From Micromonospora sp. CPCC 205371 (GTDB taxonomy: Bacteria; Actinomycetota; Actinomycetes; Mycobacteriales; Micromonosporaceae), in NCBI RefSeq assembly GCF_026130045.1, contig NZ_JAIBNX010000002.1, positions 16,491-62,663 on the forward strand: a stretch of DNA of 46,173 bases. Direction: 5' to 3'. Shown here one piece after another: positions 40,240 to 46,173 of this stretch (the first letter of the stretch is position 1; each line of letters begins with the position of its first letter). The notes beneath the pieces are model-generated. The model was given only the letters and a program-made list of their open reading frames with translations. It did no database searches and was not told where the DNA came from. The translations under genes were made by a program, and so were the position numbers.

Positions 40240-42636
40240 CTACGTGGATAGTGGAGCGATGTCGCACACGGATGCGCGCAGAGGGGAACTGCCGCTGATC
40301 GGATCGCTTGGCGACTGGCGCAACACCAGATTGAGGTTGGCGCTACCCGGTCCGATCGCCGGGTAGCCGGGAAGGCCAAGCTCGGCGCAGGCTTGCCACC
40401 AGCCGTGCTGGCCGCATACGACCTGCGGATCGAGGCTGACGTTGAAGCGGGCGCGGGCCCGGACACTACCGTGCGGTGTCAGCACCAGCATCCAGTCGCC
40501 GGCGGCGATCCCACGGGCCCGCGCGGTGTCCGGGTGCAGCTCCACCTGGGGGTCAGGCGCCGCCCTGCGCAGGCTCGCGATGTTGCGGTGCTGGGTCTCG
40601 CAGAATCGCAGTGACTTCGCGCAGGTGAGGATGAACGGGAACCGCTGTGCGAGCTCGGGCCGTGACCGGGGACTGATGGCTGGTTCCTCGAACTCCGGCA
40701 GCGGCGGGTATCCATGCTCGGCCAGCGTCTCCGAGTACAGCTCGATCTTTCGGGTTGCGGTGCGGAATCCGCGCGCGGCACCGTCGACGCGTTCCAGGTA
40801 CTTCCGGTACCGCGTCGTGAGCGGGACGCGGATGCCGGCCGGCTGGGAGCGCAGTTGTTCGAGCGTCAGGCCGCTGGGCGCGAGCTGGTACCGGAGCGCC
40901 GCGTCGATGTCGCCGTCCCAGAAGTGTTCGCCGAGCCCCAGCCGCGTGGCCAGGGCGAAGATGATCTGGAGATCGGAGCGCGCCGCGCCGCGCGGCGGTA
41001 CGACCGGGCGGCGCAGTTGCACGAGCGACTGCGCCGCTTCGTTGATCTCGAATCCGATCCGCAGCGCCTCGGCCTCGAACGGGCTCGTCACCGGCAGGAC
41101 GATGTCGGCGAGTTCGGCGGTCGGATTCATGAACAGGTCGGCGTGTACGAAGAAGTCGAGCGCGGCGAGCGCGTCCCGTCCGCGTGCGCTGTCACCGTGC
41201 GCCATCACCAGATTGGCCCCGAAGTTCACGAGCGCTCGGGCTCGGTACGGCCGGCCGTCCAGAGCCGCCGTGTAGAAGTCCTCACCGGTGATGAACTCGA
41301 ATCGGGCCGGTCCCAGCGGCCGCCCTTCCCGACCGATGGCCTTCATGCGTTGTTCCGGTGTGAGCAGTTCGACGCCGTCGATCTGGTTGGCCGGCACGCT
41401 GGGGAACAACACGTTGCCGCCGCGGGCGTCGAAGCTGCCGGTCAGCGCGTACAGCTGGTTGATCGCGCGGACGGTCTGGGTGGCGTTGCTGTGTTGTTCC
41501 AGGCCGCTCCAGGTATAGAAGGCGACCGGGCGCGCGCGCCACAGCGTCGACGCCGCGCGTTCGATATCCGCCGCTGGCACGCCCGTGATCGGCTCCGCCG
41601 TGTGCGGGGCCATCCGCAGGCACCGCTCGGCCATGAGGTCGAAGACGGGTCGGCAGGCCACGGGACCGTGCGTCGTGGCGACCTCGCGGACGCCAAACAG
41701 CGCCAGCTCCCCCTCGTCCACCGGATACCTGCCGGCCCCGGGACGGTACTCCACCGGCCGCCCACCGGCCGCATCCCAGGCGACGTACGCATCCGCGTCC
41801 CCTCCGGAGGACAGGTCACTGGCGCGCAGCAGGCGAGCGGTGTCGGCCCGTACCAGGAGCGGTGCGTTCGTCCACCGGCGGACGAAGTCCTCGTCGTACC
41901 ATCCTCGTTCGATCAGCACGGCCGTCAGCGCGAGAGCGAGCGCGCCATCGGTGCCCGGCCGCACGCGAAGCCAGTGGTCGGCCTTGCTCGCCAGCCCCGC
42001 CTTGCGCGGATCGACGACGATCAGCCGCGCACCGCGACGGAGCGCCGCGGCGGTGCCGGTCGCGTGCGCCAGCCGCGCCACCGACGGGTTGTAGCCCCAG
42101 TACAGGATGCAGCCGGCGTGGTCGAGGTCGGGCAGGTACACGCCCGGCACAGAGTCGCCGTAGGTGTAGATCGAGGCCAGGTAGCGTCCCCAGCCGCACA
42201 GCTCCATGTAGCCGAGCAGATTCGGGCTGCCGAACGCTCGCTTCAACCGCATCAGCCAGTCGACCGAATCCGACATCGCCGAGGTCGACGGCGACGCCGA
42301 GCCGAACGTGACGCATTCTGGACCGTGCTCGCGTGCGAGCGTGAGCAGCCGGTCGGCGACCGTATCCAGCGCCTCGTCCCAGGTGATCGGCTGCCAGCCG
42401 GGGTCGCCGACTCCCTTCGGGTTGGTGCGTTTGATCGGAGTCAGCAGCCGTTCGGCATGGCGCGCGATCTCTGGCGCGGCCTTACCTTTCACGCACAGCG
42501 CTTCGCCGGTCGGATGGGTCGGATCCGGTTGCAGCGCCACGAAAACCCCATCGGTGATGGTGGCCTTGGCACCACACCGGGAGACACACATCGGGCAAAA
42601 CGTCGGGATCTGCGTGGTTGTTTGTGTCCCGCCCAT
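40240..42636 (-). CDS. Molybdopterin oxidoreductase, DMSO-reductase family (bis-MGD, [4Fe-4S])
   Basis: This 798-residue protein has an N-terminal [4Fe-4S] site, Cys14-x2-Cys17-x3-Cys21 with Cys48 (ALCVKG). A bis-MGD fold follows: GYMELCGWGRYL with Cys147 as probable Mo ligand, LYWGYNPSVA, DPRKAG and FNVSLDPQVVCGQHGWW. It has no Tat signal and no partner electron-transfer or membrane subunits nearby, suggesting a cytoplasmic enzyme, possibly of the assimilatory or formate-dehydrogenase-like side of the family. The substrate cannot be assigned. ATG 42636 has GGAGGAG just upstream. Its stop is only 12 bases from the convergent lipoprotein gene. Confidence 0.92.
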   Translation of the reverse strand: MGGTQTTTQIPTFCPMCVSRCGAKATITDGVFVALQPDPTHPTGEALCVKGKAAPEIARHAERLLTPIKRTNPKGVGDPGWQPITWDEALDTVADRLLTLAREHGPECVTFGSASPSTSAMSDSVDWLMRLKRAFGSPNLLGYMELCGWGRYLASIYTYGDSVPGVYLPDLDHAGCILYWGYNPSVARLAHATGTAAALRRGARLIVVDPRKAGLASKADHWLRVRPGTDGALALALTAVLIERGWYDEDFVRRWTNAPLLVRADTARLLRASDLSSGGDADAYVAWDAAGGRPVEYRPGAGRYPVDEGELALFGVREVATTHGPVACRPVFDLMAERCLRMAPHTAEPITGVPAADIERAASTLWRARPVAFYTWSGLEQHSNATQTVRAINQLYALTGSFDARGGNVLFPSVPANQIDGVELLTPEQRMKAIGREGRPLGPARFEFITGEDFYTAALDGRPYRARALVNFGANLVMAHGDSARGRDALAALDFFVHADLFMNPTAELADIVLPVTSPFEAEALRIGFEINEAAQSLVQLRRPVVPPRGAARSDLQIIFALATRLGLGEHFWDGDIDAALRYQLAPSGLTLEQLRSQPAGIRVPLTTRYRKYLERVDGAARGFRTATRKIELYSETLAEHGYPPLPEFEEPAISPRSRPELAQRFPFILTCAKSLRFCETQHRNIASLRRAAPDPQVELHPDTARARGIAAGDWMLVLTPHGSVRARARFNVSLDPQVVCGQHGWWQACAELGLPGYPAIGPGSANLNLVLRQSPSDPISGSSPLRASVCDIAPLST

Positions 42637-42744
42637 CGCTCCTCCAACCCGAGGATGAGCGTTGCGCTCCGGACCGAGGTTACGCGCCGACAGGCGGCGT
42701 GGGAGTCATTTCGGGGCCTTCACCACCGGGTCGCGTGGAGCTCT

Positions 42745-43092
42745 CTAGGCGGCGAGGTGGAAGGTCAGCGCGGCAACTGACAGCGCCAGGTAGAACGCGG
42801 GCATCGGCGCGTTGCCGGCGTCACGGGCACGCACGTGCGCGCCGATCGCCAACACGAAGTACGCGACCAGAGCGGCCGCGGCCGCGATGCCAGCCGGCGC
42901 CCACCATAGGCCAACGGCAAGACCTGCCGCACCGGCCAGCAACAGCACCGCGAGCACGTTGAGCCGGTCCTCCGGCACCCCGACACGGCGGTAGGTAGCG
43001 ACGACCGCGGGGCGGTGGCTGAGCTTGCGTGCGGCGGTGAGGACGAGCAGGGCAGCGAGCAGAACGGAAACGATCGTGGCGGCGACGGTCAT
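42745..43092 (-). CDS. DoxX-family membrane protein
   Basis: This 115-residue protein has four hydrophobic helices (about 5-20, 44-62, 66-84 and 97-113) and the family-like start ALLVLTAARKLSHRPAVVATYRRVGVPEDRL. DoxX-like proteins are small membrane proteins of loosely defined redox or quinone-linked role. GGAGG precedes ATG 43092. It is divergent from a TetR gene, with 48 bases between starts, and is its most likely target. Confidence 0.85.
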   Translation of the reverse strand: MTVAATIVSVLLAALLVLTAARKLSHRPAVVATYRRVGVPEDRLNVLAVLLLAGAAGLAVGLWWAPAGIAAAAALVAYFVLAIGAHVRARDAGNAPMPAFYLALSVAALTFHLAA

Positions 43093-43116
43093 GGCGTGCC
43101 TCCGGGAACATCGAAT

Positions 43117-43137
43117 CTAAACGTTTGTACAATTTAG
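43117..43137. promoter_or_regulatory. Inverted repeat with TTGTACAATT and -10 element between DoxX and TetR genes
   Basis: CTAAA (43117-43121) and TTTAG (43133-43137) form the outer arms around TTGTACAA (43125-43132). TACAAT (43128-43133) stands 7 bases before GTG 43141, giving a leaderless TetR transcript whose -10 lies within the palindrome. The arrangement is that of an autorepressor operator. Confidence 0.6.
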
Positions 43138-43140
43138 CCC

Positions 43141-43719
43141 GTGAGTCCCCAGCGCAGCAACCGGTCCGAGCTGATCGAAGGCACCCTCCGGTGCCTTGAA
43201 CGCCTCCCGCCGGAGAAGATCACCGCCCGTACGATCGCGCAGGAGGCGGGCGCGAACCTTGCCTCGATCACGTACCACTTCGGGTCCAAGGACCAGCTCG
43301 TCGCCGAGGCGGTCATCGCCGGGCTCGACCGGTGGCTGGCGCAGATCGCGCACCGCCTCGACGAACTCGGGGCACGGGCGCCGCAGGAGCGGTTCCGCGC
43401 CGCGCTGGCCGTCGTGGCCGACAGCCGCCGGCAGCACGAGGGGCTCGCCCGTAACTTCCTCGGCGCGCTCGCCAGGGCCTCACACGACGAACGGCTCCGA
43501 GGGCTGCTATCGCAAGGGTTCCGGCGCACCCGCGGCGAGGTCGCCACGGTGCTCGGCCTCGGCACCGACGCTGCCGGCCGGGACGCCGCCGGCCTGGTAC
43601 TCGCACTCTTCAACGGCCTGCTCTTCCAGTCCCTGATCGACCCGAGCCTCGCCATCGAGGGACGCCGGATGGTACGGGCGCAGGCCCGCCTCCGCACGGT
43701 CATGCCGCCGCAGGCGTGA
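43141..43719 (+). CDS. TetR-family regulator divergent from DoxX
   Basis: This 192-residue protein has the TetR helix-turn-helix (LIEGTLRCLERLPPEKITARTIAQEAGANLASITYHFGSKDQLVAEAV) followed by a helical ligand domain (FRAALAVVADSRRQHEGLARNF, DAAGLVLALFNGLLFQSLID). GTG 43141 is probably leaderless. It shares a short divergent promoter and an inverted repeat with the DoxX gene, which it likely represses with itself. Confidence 0.93.
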   Translation: MSPQRSNRSELIEGTLRCLERLPPEKITARTIAQEAGANLASITYHFGSKDQLVAEAVIAGLDRWLAQIAHRLDELGARAPQERFRAALAVVADSRRQHEGLARNFLGALARASHDERLRGLLSQGFRRTRGEVATVLGLGTDAAGRDAAGLVLALFNGLLFQSLIDPSLAIEGRRMVRAQARLRTVMPPQA

Positions 43720-43760
43720 GCAGCGCCGGTACTAAATTCCCTGTGACAAGGGCTCGATGG

Positions 43761-44939
43761 TCACGGGACGGTCGGCGCCGCGGGCGGGCTTGCGGCGGTG
43801 CGGCGTAGCAGCGGCTCGACCACCCGAGCGACCAGCGGCGCCAGGGCGGCGAGGACGAGTACGTAGGCCGCGGCGAGCGGGCCCAGGCCGGCGTGGGCGC
43901 CGGCGGCGACGGCCAGGCCGGCGATGACGATGTTGAACTCGCCGCGCGGGATCAGCACGACACCGGCGCGGGCCCGGCCGGCGCGGCCGATCCCGGCGCG
44001 GCGGGCGGCCAGCCATCCAGTCGCGTACTTAGTGGCCATGCCTAGCAGCGCGAGTCCGAGCGCGAGTGCCGTCACCGGCGGTAGGTCGCTGGGGTCGGTC
44101 TGCAGGCCGAAGAAGACGAAGAACACCGCGGCGAACAGGTCCCGCAACGGGGTCAGCAACTCCCGTGCGGTGTGCGCGAGGGGGCCGGACAAGGCGATGC
44201 CCACCAGGAACGCACCGACCGCGGCAGACACCTGAAGCAACTGAGCGACGCCAGCGACCAGGATGGTCATGCCGAGGACCTTCAGCAGCAGCACCTCCTG
44301 GCTTGGGGAGTCGAGGAACACCTCTACCGCCCGGCCGAACCGCAGCGCGACGAACAGCACCACCGCCACAGTGCCGGCCGCGATGGCGAGCGCGATCGAT
44401 CCACCGAGCAGGCCGGTGCCGGCGAGCACCGCGGTCAGGATCGGCAAGTAAAGAGCCATGGCGAGGTCTTCCATGACCAGCAGGGACAGCACCACCGGGG
44501 TTTCCCGGTTGGCCAACCACCCCAGGTCGCCCACCACCTTGGCCGCGATCCCGGACGAGGTCACGTAGGTGACGCCGCCCAGGGCGAGGGCGGCCACCGG
44601 CCCCCAGCCCATGATGAGCGCGACGGCTACCCCGGGAGTCGCGTTGAGGACCAGGTCGATGAGCCCGCCGGCGACGGACGTGCGCAGGGTGCCGACCAGT
44701 TCGGAGGCGGTGTACTCCAGGCCGAGGGTGAACAGCAGCAGGATCACGCCGAGCTCCGCGCCGGCGGCGATGAACTCCTCGCTGGTCGCGAGGGGCAGCA
44801 GCCCACCGTGGCCGAAGGCCAGACCGGCGATCAGGTATAGCGGGATCGGCGAGATGCCGACCCGTATCGAGATCGCGCCGAGAAGTCCCAGGCCGAGGAT
44901 GACCGCGCCCAGTTCAATGAGCAACAGCGTCCCGTGCAC
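43761..44939 (-). CDS. CPA2-family cation:proton antiporter (KhtU-like)
   Basis: This 392-residue protein has about twelve membrane helices, with the family features LLFTLGLEYTASEL, VTYVTSSGIAAKVV, LSLLVMEDLAMALYLPIL (acidic ion-site residues) and VLIPRGEFNIVIAGLA. It exchanges K+ or Na+ for H+. It lies 7 bases after a TrkA_C-domain gene, the same order as Bacillus khtT-khtU, where KhtT gates the KhtU K+/H+ antiporter. The related role here is inferred from that order and from the domains. Confidence 0.92.
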   Translation of the reverse strand: MHGTLLLIELGAVILGLGLLGAISIRVGISPIPLYLIAGLAFGHGGLLPLATSEEFIAAGAELGVILLLFTLGLEYTASELVGTLRTSVAGGLIDLVLNATPGVAVALIMGWGPVAALALGGVTYVTSSGIAAKVVGDLGWLANRETPVVLSLLVMEDLAMALYLPILTAVLAGTGLLGGSIALAIAAGTVAVVLFVALRFGRAVEVFLDSPSQEVLLLKVLGMTILVAGVAQLLQVSAAVGAFLVGIALSGPLAHTARELLTPLRDLFAAVFFVFFGLQTDPSDLPPVTALALGLALLGMATKYATGWLAARRAGIGRAGRARAGVVLIPRGEFNIVIAGLAVAAGAHAGLGPLAAAYVLVLAALAPLVARVVEPLLRRTAASPPAAPTVP

Positions 44940-44946
44940 GCTGAAT

Positions 44947-45429
44947 TCAACCTTCGGCCAGCAGCCGCGCCACCGCGGAGGTGCCCTCGGCCGTGCCGAC
45001 GACGACGACCACGTCGCCGGCCTGGAACACGAAGTCGGGCCGTGGACTGGCGTGCACCCGCTCGCCGCTCACCACTGCCACGATCGACGCGCCGGTGCGG
45101 GTGCGGGCGTGGGTGTCCCCCAGGCTCCGCCCGTCATACGGCGAACCGGCGGAGATCGGGATCTGCTCCGTGATCAGGCCCTCGACCTGCCGGTGCAGTG
45201 CCTCCAACCGCTCCACGATCCGCGCGGAAGCGAGCAGCTCGGCCATGCCGTCGGCTTCCTCGGCGTTGAGCGTCAGCGTCACCGCGGCGGTATCCGGATC
45301 TTCCCTGCTGTAGACGACGACTTCGCGCCGGCCGGTGCGGTGGGACACCACTCCGACCCGCCGGCCGCGCTCGGTGACGAACTCGAACAGCAACCCGATA
45401 CCAGGCAGTGCCGTGCGGTGCACCTCCAT
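44947..45429 (-). CDS. KhtT-like regulatory subunit with TrkA C-terminal (RCK_C) domain
   Basis: This 160-residue protein has an N-terminal domain (MEVHRTALPGIGLLFEFVTERGRRVGVVSHRTGRREV) and an RCK_C domain (IVERLEALHRQVEGLITEQIPI, HARTRTGASIVAVVSGERVHASPRPDFVFQAGDVVVVVGT). In the known KhtT family the RCK_C dimer binds c-di-AMP or senses pH to open the antiporter. ATG 45429 has AGAGG 8 bases upstream and matches the family start; an ATG at 45465 in the same frame is less likely. It forms an operon with the antiporter. Confidence 0.88.
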   Translation of the reverse strand: MEVHRTALPGIGLLFEFVTERGRRVGVVSHRTGRREVVVYSREDPDTAAVTLTLNAEEADGMAELLASARIVERLEALHRQVEGLITEQIPISAGSPYDGRSLGDTHARTRTGASIVAVVSGERVHASPRPDFVFQAGDVVVVVGTAEGTSAVARLLAEG

Positions 45430-45509
45430 CCGGGAAACCTCTCGATCAGCGCGGGGACTGGTCATGATGAGGCTAACCGGGCACTCACCACGCGGCACAC
45501 AGCCCGGAC

Positions 45510-45950
45510 TTATCGGCCTTCCAGGATCTGTTTGAGCTTGGCCAGATCCTTTCGGTTGGCGCGGCGGATGGCGGCGGCCATGATCGGTCTCGCCGCACGG
45601 GCGAAGCCGGTGGGCTCACCGCGGTTGCGTAACGTCATCCGGGTCAGGGAGTCGTCGACCGCTTCCCAGGTGTAGGTCGTCTCCATCGGAAACGGGCCCT
45701 GCGCCGTCCGCATGACCAGCCGCCGTTCCGGGATCAACTCGACGATCTCGTACGTGTACGCGAGCCTGCGGCCCAGGAAGTGCGCGACGAAGTCCATCTT
45801 CGATCCCACCGCGACTGGTGGCGGTGTCTGCCAGTGGACCGACTCGATGTTGGCGTACCACCGCGGGGCGTTGCTGGGGTCGCCAGCGTATGCGGCGACG
45901 GCGCTGGCGGGGCGGCCGATGACGATCTCGGAAACGACGTCCACTGCCAC
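45510..45950 (-). CDS. SRPBCC-family protein
   Basis: This 146-residue START-like protein reads MAVDVVSEIVIGRPASAVAAYAGDPSNAPRWYANIESV, then LAYTYEIVELIPERRLVMRTAQGPFPMETTYTWEAV. This is the polyketide-cyclase/dehydrase helix-grip fold. It binds small hydrophobic ligands; no reaction is assigned. The start is GTG 45950. Another SRPBCC gene ends 15 bases upstream on the same strand, so the two probably form an operon. Confidence 0.9.
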   Translation of the reverse strand: MAVDVVSEIVIGRPASAVAAYAGDPSNAPRWYANIESVHWQTPPPVAVGSKMDFVAHFLGRRLAYTYEIVELIPERRLVMRTAQGPFPMETTYTWEAVDDSLTRMTLRNRGEPTGFARAARPIMAAAIRRANRKDLAKLKQILEGR

Positions 45951-45965
45951 GTGTCATCCCCCTGC

Positions 45966-46173
45966 TCAGAAGTCGAAGAACGGCTTGCGACGACCGGTCT
46001 CCAGATATGCCTTGAGTGAGAGCAGCATCTGGGCCCAGCCGACCGTGACGATGCGGAACATGTCGTCGACCTCCGGAAAACCGGGGTGGGCCATGCGGGC
46101 CACGGCGCCGGGGTGGGTCTTCTCGCCCGTCCCCGCCCGGCCGGGCCCCCCCCCCCCCGGCGGGGCCCCGGGG
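45966..46173 (-). CDS. SRPBCC/AHSA1-type protein, C-terminal part (cut by window edge)
   Basis: Reading back from TGA at 45966-45968, the minus strand encodes GEKTHPGAVARMAHPGF, PEVDDMFRIVTVGWAQMLLSL and KAYLETGRRKPFFDF. This is the usual C-terminal helix of AHSA1-like SRPBCC proteins, where the WAQMLLSLKAYLETG segment closes the ligand cavity. The N-terminal part lies beyond the window. The first bases at the edge are low-complexity C/G and may not be reliable, so the frame is secure only left of about 46140. Confidence 0.75.
   Translation of the reverse strand, partial: PGAPPGGGGPGRAGTGEKTHPGAVARMAHPGFPEVDDMFRIVTVGWAQMLLSLKAYLETGRRKPFFDF
46141..46173. other. Low-complexity C/G sequence at the window edge
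   Basis: A run of 13 C (46146-46158) is followed by GGCGGGGCCCCGGGG. No coding pattern of the SRPBCC family can be read here. It looks like a degraded contig end. Confidence 0.6.

Noticed and set aside
40714-42780. Long plus-strand frame opposite the molybdopterin oxidoreductase
   Set aside because: Antisense shadow; no start signal or domain.

Overview
The window is GC-rich, densely coded DNA from an actinobacterium. A SARP-type regulator, ECF sigma factors with long C-terminal extensions, twin-arginine exported enzymes, secreted glycosidase and DUF1996 proteins, many GTG starts and several apparently leaderless genes all fit a filamentous soil genus. Micromonosporaceae is my guess, inferred from style rather than from a marker gene. 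No rRNA, tRNA, CRISPR array, phage or transposase was seen, and no stretch over 300 bases lacks a gene. Low-complexity C/G sequence at the right edge looks like a contig end.

Layout: (1) 1-1257, the start of a SARP regulator and an endonuclease/exonuclease/phosphatase. (2) 1339-6210, an arsenic island in two divergent arms. The left arm encodes an ArsR-ArsC fusion, a frameshifted ArsC, an aquaglyceroporin and a second ArsC. The right arm encodes ArsR, an ArsN-like acetyltransferase and a flavoprotein monooxygenase. (3) 6449-8028, an ECF42-type sigma factor with its YCII/DGPF partner. (4) 8120-15907, a two-component system, an epimerase, a polytopic membrane protein, and a five-gene operon (GT2, DUF2064, methyltransferase, membrane molybdo-oxidoreductase, small membrane protein) in which every junction is a 4-base overlap. 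(5) 15977-18466, MarR/DUF4142 and a CmtR-like sensor with a cation transporter. (6) 18698-25654, a DUF1996 protein carrying an internal duplication, an M14 carboxypeptidase, a rhodanese, and a second ECF42/YCII module with a VOC protein. (7) 25744-28870, an ABC transporter. (8) 29039-35680, an ArsR-like regulator, an epoxide hydrolase, a metallophosphoesterase, and a LacI regulator with a GH27 alpha-galactosidase. (9) 35693-40227, TetR/SDR and a GGDEF-EAL protein overlapping a sugar-binding lipoprotein. (10) 40240-46173, a bis-MGD molybdoenzyme, DoxX/TetR, a KhtTU-like antiporter pair and two SRPBCC proteins.

The best candidate for an undescribed system is region 4. A near-identical 17-base box containing CGTAAGG lies about 55 bases upstream of the start of the response regulator and of the GT2 operon. 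The divergent epimerase gene shares the first copy at about -49. All three genes have a -10-like hexamer 6 or 7 bases before the start codon, so they appear leaderless. This suggests that one two-component system controls a sugar-transfer, methylation and redox pathway at the membrane.

Other points of interest are a split DUF1996 domain, a degenerate EAL domain translationally overlapping a binding lipoprotein, a 14-G run that breaks an arsenate reductase, and a TTGTACAATT motif shared by two TetR promoters.
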